64,000 bases of DNA from JANQNX01 sp965601665 (GTDB lineage: Bacteria > Pseudomonadota > Gammaproteobacteria > Eutrophobiales > Eutrophobiaceae): contig OZ271833.1 in assembly GCA_965601665.1 (NCBI GenBank), forward strand, positions 1,426,001 through 1,490,000, given 5' to 3'. Below the pieces are notes generated by a model. It was not told where the DNA came from, made no database searches, and worked only from the letters and a program-made list of their open reading frames with translations. Each line of letters begins with the position of its first letter. Position 1 is the first letter of the stretch. The translations under genes were made by a program, and so were the position numbers. Of the stretch, positions 8,014-15,942 are shown piece by piece.

Positions 8014-9831
8014 GTGTCGGGGAAACTACTTCAGTTTATAAGAAAGCAGCGTGGTCAGGCTGCTGTTTTCGTTCTGTTATTCATCCCGATTCTGGTTGTC
8101 TCAGGCCTGGCACTCTTCAAATCAGGCAAACTCACTTCTAATAAAATGCAGCTGCAGAACGCAGCGGATGCGGCAGTCTACAGTATGTCGACGGTCGAGG
8201 CCCGCGATCTCAATTTTGCGGCCTATATGAATCGCGCCATCGTCGCCAACGAGGTCGCTATTGGCCAGATGGTCGGCCTGGCTTCATGGGCCTACCACTT
8301 TCGCTCTTTCGCTGACTACATGGACAGCTACAACCAGGTGGTATTTTCGCCGCTGACACTTGGCGCGTCCAATGCCGTCATTACCCCTATCACCAGTGTC
8401 TGGCGGACTGCAGGTACCACAGCCGCAAACGTTATGAAGACTATTGCCAACGTGGGCACGTCGGTTATCCATAACATCAACAAGATTTATGGCTATGCCG
8501 AGTTTGGCTACCACACGGTGAGTATTATCTTTGCCGTTGGTGTGCTTGATGAAGTGATTGATGATAACGGCCCGCCTGGCACCAGGATCAGTGACTTTGG
8601 CATTGTCTCGCTCATTGCCCATATCTCTACGTATGGCGTGTTACCGAACCTGCCAGGTGACCAGTTTGCTACCGCCTACCAATCGGGTTCCGGCACCCCA
8701 CAAGACGAGTTCGATGCCTCCGATGATGGTTATACCAGGCTGGCTGCCTTGATCAGGGATTCACGCGACCCGTTTACAATGGCGCGGGGCTGGGAATTAC
8801 GCCCGCCCGGCTTTCCGGTTGAAGTCGATATCAACCCGAGCTTTGGCTTCAATATAGCCGGGGTCGCCTCGGTTGAGTTTGGTTTTGAACTGTATGTTTA
8901 CTTTGATATCTATCTCAATCGCGATGGTGCCAGCGAACTCAGGCTGGTCATGCCCGCCGGTGACGTATCAGGCAAGAACTACAACTGGTCCAGCGCTGAC
9001 ACCACTGGATTAACCATTGATTTTATCCTGGATTTCGAGGCCTATGCCGAGGCCTGTTTTCTTGGCGCCTGCTGGCGGCCTTCCATCGGTGGCGGCGTCA
9101 GCATCGAAAATGCCACGGCCAGTATCGTGTTACGCATCCTTGGTGAGGAAATCGAAATTGTACCGGAGATCCCGTTTCCCAACACGGCGCCGTTTGCTTC
9201 CGGTTTTGCCGAAGTGGGCAAAGCTAACCAAAATGACCTTGGATATGACGACATGGTCCTCGCGGCGACGGGCGGCCCGATTGAAAATGAACGTTATGGT
9301 GAAGCGCCGCAGAATATCCTTGCCTGGATTTCGCCAGGCCCCGCTATCCCCACACCAGTTGGCATCGCCGCAGCCTCAATCATTCCTGAATATAAAGTCA
9401 ACTCAACTTATAACGGCCTGCCCTACTACGTTGATACGACCGGTAATGAATCATTCCTTGGCGTTGGCGCGCCAAATCTACTCATCGGTTTGGTGCAGGA
9501 TGAACCAGATTACGACAGCACGACAACGTATAGCGAACCGACCGGTCGTTTTGGATTAAATGAGGCACTGGCGGATGATGAACTGGCCGTGCTGGCCAAA
9601 TCAGAACTGTACTTTTCGCGCCCGACTGACAGCCTGGCCAGCCATTTTCACCGCGGCGATGGCCAGGCGGAATATGGCAGCGGCTTTAATCCTTACTGGC
9701 AGGCACGTTTGATCGAAACGAGCTATGCCGACCAGGTGTTGGCGCTTTTGATGCAACAGAAGGAAGACTTTATTAACACCGGCCAATCCTTCAACCTTGT
9801 GTTTGGCGATATCCTGGATCTGTTACCTTGA
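8014..9831 (+). CDS. TadG-like Flp pilus assembly protein
   Basis: A 605-residue envelope protein starting with the Tad N-terminal domain: basic residues, GQAAVFVLLFIPILVVSGLA (one transmembrane helix, about residues 14-34), then SNKMQLQNAADAAVYS, the hallmark of TadG/TadE-type minor pseudopilins. The long C-terminal part (about residues 60-605) is polar, rich in Gly, Asp and aromatic residues and probably exported; I see no known domain in it. The GTG at 8014 is taken as the start because it gives the usual short basic leader. It overlaps the next gene by a few bases, indicating translational coupling. Confidence 0.8.
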   Translation: MSGKLLQFIRKQRGQAAVFVLLFIPILVVSGLALFKSGKLTSNKMQLQNAADAAVYSMSTVEARDLNFAAYMNRAIVANEVAIGQMVGLASWAYHFRSFADYMDSYNQVVFSPLTLGASNAVITPITSVWRTAGTTAANVMKTIANVGTSVIHNINKIYGYAEFGYHTVSIIFAVGVLDEVIDDNGPPGTRISDFGIVSLIAHISTYGVLPNLPGDQFATAYQSGSGTPQDEFDASDDGYTRLAALIRDSRDPFTMARGWELRPPGFPVEVDINPSFGFNIAGVASVEFGFELYVYFDIYLNRDGASELRLVMPAGDVSGKNYNWSSADTTGLTIDFILDFEAYAEACFLGACWRPSIGGGVSIENATASIVLRILGEEIEIVPEIPFPNTAPFASGFAEVGKANQNDLGYDDMVLAATGGPIENERYGEAPQNILAWISPGPAIPTPVGIAAASIIPEYKVNSTYNGLPYYVDTTGNESFLGVGAPNLLIGLVQDEPDYDSTTTYSEPTGRFGLNEALADDELAVLAKSELYFSRPTDSLASHFHRGDGQAEYGSGFNPYWQARLIETSYADQVLALLMQQKEDFINTGQSFNLVFGDILDLLP

Positions 9832-9833
9832 AT

Positions 9834-10886
9834 ATGAAGCGCAGCGAATACAAAAGAAAACACGCCGGGCAGGCAATGACCGAGTTCCTCATCGTTGCCT
9901 CTTTTGCACTGGTACCTCTATTTCTTGGTATATCGTTATTGGCGAAGTACATCGATATCAAGCAAGCCAATATCCAGGCATCTCGCTACCAGGCCTGGGA
10001 ATACACTGTCTGGTTTGCCAATGACAATGAGCCCATGACCGGTTTCGATGCGGTTGATCAGCCGATTAAATCCACCGCGTTCACGCAGCTTGAAACCCAG
10101 CGACGTTTTTTTACTGCCCCCGGTGATGAAAATTCAACCCTGCCTATCGCCGCAACCGATGGCACGCTGGGCTGGTCTACGGGCACCGCTAATCCACTCT
10201 GGACCGATCACATGGGCACGCGCCTGTACCAGGGTTCGGCTGGCGCCACCAACAGCCTGCGCAGTTCAGAAGACACGCCTACGCTACCCGTCGTCGGTGA
10301 TGTTATGAATATAATATTTGATGTCATTGATTTTGCGTTCAGCGCCATTGGTGATCTAATGAGCCTGGTCGGCTCATCGGTGGGTTTCACGGCAATAAAT
10401 ACTGAAGGCTACGCGGAATCAGATCTCTCAATGCAGGTCGCTGTTAATCCAACGTTTGTAAATATCGATTCTATCCATGGTGCGCGTGGCACGTCTGATG
10501 AACTGGGTGGTGGTACGCTGGATTTTTCAACTTCCGCCAGCGTGTTGTCGGACGCATGGAATGCCGGTGGTGTGGAACATACCTATAACCAGGCCGGCGG
10601 TACTGTACCCACCGTGTTGCTGTCGGAACTGCTGGATGCCATCCCCGGCTTTGAAGCCGTGTGGAACGTTGTAACCGTACTGGCACCGGAATTACGTTTA
10701 TGTAATCCCGGCGGCATCTGGGGACCCGATGACAAAGGCAGCCTGTGGCTGGGCTATATCGATATTGATGCCGTACACCCGGACCGACTCGAGGACGGCG
10801 GCACCCACGAATGTGACGACGCCGGCATGTGTGACTTTGTGCCCAACACGCCCAGAACGGACGATTCCAGGACCTGTATTGACTAA
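9834..10886 (+). CDS. TadE-like pseudopilin with long exported domain
   Basis: A 350-residue protein whose N-terminus has the TadE-type segment AGQAMTEFLIVASFALVPLF (one transmembrane helix), followed by ISLLAKYIDIKQANIQASRY, which aligns with TadE/TadG minor pilins. The rest (about 60-350) looks exported, with four cysteines clustered at the C-terminus (LCNPGG, HECDDAGMC, TCID) that could form disulfides. The ATG at 9834 lies just after the stop of the TadG-like gene; a TTG at 9828 would add two residues. The stop overlaps the ATG of the next gene (TAATG). Confidence 0.78.
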   Translation: MKRSEYKRKHAGQAMTEFLIVASFALVPLFLGISLLAKYIDIKQANIQASRYQAWEYTVWFANDNEPMTGFDAVDQPIKSTAFTQLETQRRFFTAPGDENSTLPIAATDGTLGWSTGTANPLWTDHMGTRLYQGSAGATNSLRSSEDTPTLPVVGDVMNIIFDVIDFAFSAIGDLMSLVGSSVGFTAINTEGYAESDLSMQVAVNPTFVNIDSIHGARGTSDELGGGTLDFSTSASVLSDAWNAGGVEHTYNQAGGTVPTVLLSELLDAIPGFEAVWNVVTVLAPELRLCNPGGIWGPDDKGSLWLGYIDIDAVHPDRLEDGGTHECDDAGMCDFVPNTPRTDDSRTCID

Positions 10887-11611
10887 TGTATAACAGCACG
10901 AACATGTTTATAAAACGCCTATGCGGTTACCTGTTGCTAACTTTACTGCCGACGATGGTGGTTGCTGGCAAACCCGAACTTCCACCACCTCCGAATGCCA
11001 CCGTTGAATGGGTCGGCAAGGATATGGAGGTCAACGGCTTACCAACGGCTATTCGGGCGTTCCATACGCGTGAATCGATTGAGGATGTTGTGCGTTTCTA
11101 TCGGCGCGAATGGCAACGCCCGGTCGAGCGGGGCAAACCCGGTTACATGGAAACCATTGATGCCTATCCGTGGTATATCATTAGCCGGGTTGAAGACGAT
11201 TATCTGTTAACCGTTCAGGTGCAGGTAAAACAAAACGATAAGTCCGGTTCCTGGGGCTATCTATCGATTAGTCCACTGGTAGACCCAAAGGATGACCCGC
11301 CGGAACTCGGTAAAAATATCCCGAAGATGCGTGGAAGCCACGTACTTAGCGATCATACCAGTAAAGACCCAGGTAAAAATGCACGCACGCTGATTATTAC
11401 AAATGAACACACTGTGCCGAGTAACGTCACCTTTTACCGGAACTACTACAACGGCAAGGGCTGGACCAAGGAAACAGATCGTGCATTGGGCACTGACAAG
11501 GTGCATTCACTGGTCTTCAAGACAAAACGCGATCGTGTGACGATGATGTTCTTGAAAGATAAGTATTACACTAGAATTGTGATTAACTCCGTGACAAACT
11601 CGTTATTCTAG
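10886..11611 (+). CDS. Secreted protein with two copies of an unknown domain, Tad locus
   Basis: A 241-residue protein with a signal peptide (CGYLLLTLLPTMVVAGKP, cleavage near residue 28; the ATG at 10904 may be the true start). The mature part seems to be made of two related halves, about residues 44-130 and 150-241: each has an early strand-rich segment, an aromatic FYRREW or FYRNYY helix and a following VQVQVK- or MMFLKDK-type strand. I do not recognise the domain. Its place between two TadE-like genes suggests a periplasmic accessory or pilotin-like role in pilus assembly, which is inference. Confidence 0.55.
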   Translation: MYNSTNMFIKRLCGYLLLTLLPTMVVAGKPELPPPPNATVEWVGKDMEVNGLPTAIRAFHTRESIEDVVRFYRREWQRPVERGKPGYMETIDAYPWYIISRVEDDYLLTVQVQVKQNDKSGSWGYLSISPLVDPKDDPPELGKNIPKMRGSHVLSDHTSKDPGKNARTLIITNEHTVPSNVTFYRNYYNGKGWTKETDRALGTDKVHSLVFKTKRDRVTMMFLKDKYYTRIVINSVTNSLF

Positions 11612-11630
11612 CTTTGGGGAGAGCTTGATA

Positions 11631-11993
11631 GTGCGAAGCGTTCAAAAAAGAACACAGCATGGCCAGTCGATGGTGGAATTTGTCGTCGTGCTGGTATTCG
11701 GGGTGATGGTGTTATCCATCGGTCCGGGCGGCGATGTCCTGCTGGACCTGCTGGCCATGATCAATGATAAATACCAGGGATATTCCTACGCCATTTCCCT
11801 CTCAGACCTCCCGTCTCATGACAGCCTGGGTGCTTACCTTATTGATACTGATGTTATCGATCCGCTGGATCCCAACGATCTGATTAATCAAATTCATTCT
11901 TATCTACAATTTCCTACGCTGGACACGTTCCCGGAGGACCTCATGCCCGATGGTCCTGAAGATATTCTCGACGGTATGGTCAGCTTTTTTTAA
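11631..11993 (+). CDS. Short TadE-like pseudopilin
   Basis: About 120 residues. The N-terminus has the pseudopilin pattern HGQSMVEFVVVLVFGVMVLS, with the glutamate five residues after the presumed cleavage glycine. The remainder is short, acidic and proline-rich, without the globular domain of the other TadE-like proteins in the locus. GTG at 11631 is chosen because GGGGAGAG lies at a proper distance before it; a TTG at 11625 is too close. It lies between the two-domain secreted protein and cpaB. Confidence 0.68.
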   Translation: MRSVQKRTQHGQSMVEFVVVLVFGVMVLSIGPGGDVLLDLLAMINDKYQGYSYAISLSDLPSHDSLGAYLIDTDVIDPLDPNDLINQIHSYLQFPTLDTFPEDLMPDGPEDILDGMVSFF

Positions 11994-12016
11994 TCATTAA
12001 CTAGAACAACACTGAT

Positions 12017-14131
12017 ATGGCAAAAAAAGAAGAAAAAAGTATGATTCCACTCCTCGCCGGCGCCATTGGTTTTGGCGTTGTCGCAGCGGTACTGGCAATG
12101 CTGTACCTGAATGCACGCGAGAAACAGTTACAAGCCCAATACGAGCAGGATCGTGCACAGCAGGTACTGGTTGTTGTTGCCAATAGTGACCTGCCACGTG
12201 GCCAGGAAATCGCTGAACAGTATTTTAGTCAGCGTGCAGTGCCGGCCAAATTTGTCCATTCAGATGCAGTCAAGCCTTCAGAATTTGAGCGTTACAAGGG
12301 CAGTGCTTTGACCGCTGCAATGGAACGAGGTAAACCTTTATTAAAAAGCTTTATTGACCAGGAATTCCCTCGCGATTTTTCTGACATCATCGCCAAGGGC
12401 ATGCGTGCAATAACCGTTACCGTTGACGATATCAATTCAATTGGTGGTTTTGTACGCCCGGGCAACCGCATCGATATTTATGTCAATATCCCCTTCTCCG
12501 CATCCGGCTTTAACGCCTCATTGATTACCGCTGCCAGGGAAGCCGGGCTACTGGAATTATTACCTGACGAGGTACTGAGTGAGATTCCTGATGAGTTGTT
12601 ACAGGCATCCGGGGCGACTGACGATCCCGGCGCCTTGCTGGATATGCTGACACCTACGGATGTGGTCATTCCGGTTCTGCAAAATGTGACTGTACTTGCC
12701 ACTGGCCGTGACCCCTACCAGGAAACACTGGATCGTTTACGCCAACCGCAGCAGCGCACAGAGAGTAACTTTTCCCATATCACCATCGAGGTCGATCCCG
12801 AACAGGCAGCATTAGTGACGCTGGCACAGGACAAGGGCGAAATTATTTCACTGCTCAGAAATCGTAATGACAACAGTGCCTCTGATTTCAGCAGCGTTGC
12901 GCCTGCCGACCTGTTTGGCAATGCCAGTGAAATGGCCGCCGCTGAAGCAGAACGTGCAGCGCGGGCCAGCGTTGCCTCTGGTGTCGATATCAATGGCAAT
13001 CTGGTTGATGCCGATGGCAACAAGATTATGAGCGCGGAAGAACTAGCCGCGGCCGGTTTTACCGTTAACGAAAACGGTCAAATTGTTGATAAGGATGGCA
13101 ACGTGGTTGATCCGAACGACATCGTGGTTGCCGCCGACGGTACCGTGATGACCAAACAACAGCTTGCTGCCGCCGGACTGACTGTCAATGAAAGTGGCCA
13201 GATTGTTGATAAGGACGGCAACCTCGTTAGCGCCAATGACATCGTCGTTAGCAAGGATGGCAAGGTCATGACCAGGGAACAGCTGGCAGCGACAGGGTTA
13301 TCAGTTAATGAGAATGGCGAGATCGTGGATGCTTCCGGTAAAGTCATCGCCGCCGATGACATCGTGATGACCGAGGACGGTAAGGTCTTAACGAAAGATG
13401 CGTTGGCCAAAGCGGGTATTCAGAAAGCATCGGGCGTGGATAGCTCCGGTAACCTCGTTGATGCCGATGGCAACGTGATTGCCGACAAGGCAGCACTGGA
13501 GGCCGCTGGCTACACGATTAATGAAAATGGTGAAATCGTGGATAAGGATGGCAACGTGGTTGATCCATCAGAATTACTCATTGCTAAAGATGGCAGTGTC
13601 ATGTCTGCCGATGACGTTATGGTGGCTGCCGATGGCAGCGTGATAAGCAAGGAAGCACTGGCTGCGGCAGGACTTCGTATCAATGAGAATGGCGAGATCG
13701 TGGATAAGGATGGCAACATCATTGATCCAAATGACGTGGTTGTTGCTTCAGACGGCAGCGTCATGACCAAGGAGCAATTGGCTGCTGCCGGTTTAAGTCT
13801 TAATGAAAACGGTGAAATCGTTGATGGCAGTGGCAATGTCGTTAACAAGAATGATTTGATCACCTCTGCAAACGGCGAAATTCTGAGTAAAAAGGAACTG
13901 GAAAAATCCGGTTACCGTGTGAATGAAAATGGAGAGATAGTCGACGCCAAAGGCAACGTTGTCTCTGATAAGGAAATAACACGTTTTGCCAAAACACAAT
14001 CTATTACTGGCGCAGTCAGACTGGTTGGCGAGTATGACCTCATCATCGGTGGTTCCAGCGAGGATGGTGTGGCGAAATCGAAGAAAGTCGCAGTGCCCAC
14101 AGATGACATGACGGCTGAAGCTGAAGAGTAA
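12017..14131 (+). CDS. cpaB: CpaB/RcpC-like Flp pilus assembly protein with long tandem-repeat region
   Basis: Periplasmic assembly protein of Tad pili, anchored by an N-terminal helix (about residues 10-32). A SAF domain follows (about 48-112, starting VLVVVANSDLPRGQEI), then the CpaB/RcpC core (about 118-285, ending VDPEQAALVTLAQDKGEIISLL). Family members normally end soon after, near 270-320 residues; this one has 704. Residues 321-653 are tandem repeats of mostly 40 residues, each carrying NENGEIVD and a D-G-x-V..K-E-x-L stretch. The last 50 residues return to a CpaB-like tail (YDLIIGGSSEDGVAKSKK). Its stop overlaps the next ATG (TAATG). Confidence 0.88.
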   Translation: MAKKEEKSMIPLLAGAIGFGVVAAVLAMLYLNAREKQLQAQYEQDRAQQVLVVVANSDLPRGQEIAEQYFSQRAVPAKFVHSDAVKPSEFERYKGSALTAAMERGKPLLKSFIDQEFPRDFSDIIAKGMRAITVTVDDINSIGGFVRPGNRIDIYVNIPFSASGFNASLITAAREAGLLELLPDEVLSEIPDELLQASGATDDPGALLDMLTPTDVVIPVLQNVTVLATGRDPYQETLDRLRQPQQRTESNFSHITIEVDPEQAALVTLAQDKGEIISLLRNRNDNSASDFSSVAPADLFGNASEMAAAEAERAARASVASGVDINGNLVDADGNKIMSAEELAAAGFTVNENGQIVDKDGNVVDPNDIVVAADGTVMTKQQLAAAGLTVNESGQIVDKDGNLVSANDIVVSKDGKVMTREQLAATGLSVNENGEIVDASGKVIAADDIVMTEDGKVLTKDALAKAGIQKASGVDSSGNLVDADGNVIADKAALEAAGYTINENGEIVDKDGNVVDPSELLIAKDGSVMSADDVMVAADGSVISKEALAAAGLRINENGEIVDKDGNIIDPNDVVVASDGSVMTKEQLAAAGLSLNENGEIVDGSGNVVNKNDLITSANGEILSKKELEKSGYRVNENGEIVDAKGNVVSDKEITRFAKTQSITGAVRLVGEYDLIIGGSSEDGVAKSKKVAVPTDDMTAEAEE
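12977..13975 (+). repeat. Protein-coding tandem repeats inside cpaB
   Basis: Encodes residues 321-653. A 26-residue leader unit (321-346) is followed by three 40-residue units (347-386, 387-426, 427-466). A five-residue link and a second copy of the 26-residue unit follow (472-497). Then come a 54-residue unit with a 14-residue internal duplication (498-551), two more 40-residue units (552-591, 592-631) and a partial one. Seven copies of NEN/SG-E/Q-IVD start at residues 351, 391, 431, 502, 556, 596 and 636. The DNA copies differ at many third positions, so the array is not recent slippage. Confidence 0.92.
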
Positions 14132-14382
14132 TGCGCTCCATATGGATTTGCTTGTTGAGTTTACTTGTTTCTTTGGCATACGCAGGTGAAGAGTTAACGG
14201 ATCAGGTGAACGTAAGCCCGGATAATTCAAGGATTACCGAATATGAAAACAATAATAAAGTGTCAACGGAAAACCTGGTTGAACCAGAGCAACCAACGTT
14301 ACAGGAACAACCTGTCAGGATGATAGTAGGCGGTGAGTCGGAAGATGGCGTGGCCAGGAAAATAATCGTCGCACCAAGATAA
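14131..14382 (+). CDS. Small exported protein sharing the CpaB C-terminal tail
   Basis: An 83-residue protein with a signal peptide (IWICLLSLLVSLAYAGEE, cleavage near residue 19) and a Glu/Asn/Gln-rich mature part. Its C-terminus, VGGESEDGVARKIIVAP, closely matches the C-terminus of the upstream CpaB-like protein, IGGSSEDGVAKSKKVAVP. The start codon overlaps the cpaB stop. No known family is recognised; it may be a detached partner of the CpaB tail, or a decoy or chaperone for the secretin interaction. That role is a guess. Confidence 0.6.
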   Translation: MRSIWICLLSLLVSLAYAGEELTDQVNVSPDNSRITEYENNNKVSTENLVEPEQPTLQEQPVRMIVGGESEDGVARKIIVAPR

Positions 14383-14423
14383 CTAATGATAGCAACCATA
14401 TGGGGATGCGGGAAATAACCATC

Positions 14424-15920
14424 ATGATAAAAAGAATACTCATAACATCTCTCTTGATTTGTATTTCTGTCACTGCGCAGGCAGCAACTCGAATCGATCT
14501 CTACGTCGGTGAAGTCAAGATCATGAAGCTTGGAAATATCGAAAGGATTGCTGTTGGCTCCCCTGACGTGATCAGTAACTCACTGCTGAACAACGGGCAA
14601 TTGATTCTTATCGGTGAAGGAGAAGGCTCAAGTAACGTGCACATCTGGTTCACTAACGGCTCTGAAAAAGATTACATGGTGCATGTAAAAGATGCGGCAA
14701 CCAACCTGGTGCAGCAGAAAAATGAAGTGCAAGGAATACTTGGCGATATTCCCGGTCTGGATGTATCTATTGTTGGCGGCAGGATCGTGCTCAGCGGCCA
14801 GATAGCGTTTGGAAACGAAGACAAATTGTCTGCAATCACAGAGGCGTATCCGGATATTCTTAATACAACCAATTTCGCCGTCAATGATTTGGTCAGGAAA
14901 AAAATAGAGATTGAAGACCTGTTGTCAGAAGCCGAAGGGCTGACGGTGCGCATCGTTGGAGAGAATATCGTACTCAGCGGCCTGATTGATAGCGGCTATG
15001 CAGAGGCCATTGAAACTGTGCAAGGTGCATTCCCGGAATTGATGGACCTGACCCAGCGTGCAAGCCTGGATGCTAACATGCCCGAGAACAAGATGGTGTT
15101 GATGAATACGAAAATCACCGAGTTCAGTAAGGCTTTCAGCGATACCCTGGGTATTAACTGGAACACTTCTGTCGCCGGTCCAACGGCTTCATTTGCCTTT
15201 GACGCTGTCGGTAATGACGTATTTCGCGGTACGACGATAACTGATGATAATGGCCTGCCCGGTTTTACCGGTAACCTGACCACAACGAACGCGCAAAGTC
15301 CTATAGGGTATTTTGGTATCGCGACTGAAATTGCATCACGCATTAATTTTGCAGTCAGCACCGGGGACGCGATCATACTCGCCGAACCTCGATTAACTGC
15401 GCGCAGCGGTGGCGAGGCGACCTTTCTGGCCGGTGGTGAATTTCCCATACAAATATCCAACATCAATGGCACGACCATTGAGTTCAAGGAATACGGTATT
15501 CAGCTTTCTGTCACGCCGGAAATTGACCGAAACAACAGCGTTCGCGCCAAGGTCAACACTGAAATCAGTTCGCTGGATTTCAGTGTTGCCGTTGATGGTG
15601 TCCCCGGACTCTTAACACGTAGAACCGAGGCCGATGTTATTTTGAATTCTGGTGAAACACTGGTCATGTCCGGGCTCATCGACCAGCAAACTTCAGAGAG
15701 TGTCGATGGTATCAAGCTTCTAAAAGACATCCCGATTCTCGGCCAGCTGTTTCGCTCGGAAACCTTCCTGAACAACAAAACCGAACTGGTTATCTTCGTG
15801 ACCCCTGAAATTATTGATGGCAGGTCGCAGATCAACCGGGACATGATTGAATATGCAGAACAGGGAATCAAGGCCACGATCGATTCGATTGATCGAGATA
15901 ACGTGGATATCGTTTACTAG
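14424..15920 (+). CDS. cpaC: Flp pilus outer-membrane secretin (CpaC/RcpA)
   Basis: Secretin that forms the outer-membrane pore for the Flp pilus. The ATG at 14424 gives a clean signal peptide (IKRILITSLLICISVTAQAA); ATGs at 14400 and 14406 would put charged residues first. Mature order: pilus secretin N-terminal domain (TRIDLYVGEVKIMKLGNIER), two BON-like repeats (each with I/VVGGRIVLSGQI or VGENIVLSGLI), then the secretin core with VPGLLTRRTEADVILNSGE, LVMSGLI and LKDIPILGQLFRS near the end. About 498 residues, normal for CpaC. It lies directly upstream of tadA. Confidence 0.92.
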   Translation: MIKRILITSLLICISVTAQAATRIDLYVGEVKIMKLGNIERIAVGSPDVISNSLLNNGQLILIGEGEGSSNVHIWFTNGSEKDYMVHVKDAATNLVQQKNEVQGILGDIPGLDVSIVGGRIVLSGQIAFGNEDKLSAITEAYPDILNTTNFAVNDLVRKKIEIEDLLSEAEGLTVRIVGENIVLSGLIDSGYAEAIETVQGAFPELMDLTQRASLDANMPENKMVLMNTKITEFSKAFSDTLGINWNTSVAGPTASFAFDAVGNDVFRGTTITDDNGLPGFTGNLTTTNAQSPIGYFGIATEIASRINFAVSTGDAIILAEPRLTARSGGEATFLAGGEFPIQISNINGTTIEFKEYGIQLSVTPEIDRNNSVRAKVNTEISSLDFSVAVDGVPGLLTRRTEADVILNSGETLVMSGLIDQQTSESVDGIKLLKDIPILGQLFRSETFLNNKTELVIFVTPEIIDGRSQINRDMIEYAEQGIKATIDSIDRDNVDIVY

Positions 15921-15942
15921 ATAATAATAGAGAATTAGCAGT

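Noticed and set aside
12977..13975. Calling the CpaB repeats EF-hands
   Set aside because: The DG-x-V-x-x-x-E half of the loop is there, but the aspartates at loop positions 1 and 3 are mostly missing, so calcium binding cannot be claimed.
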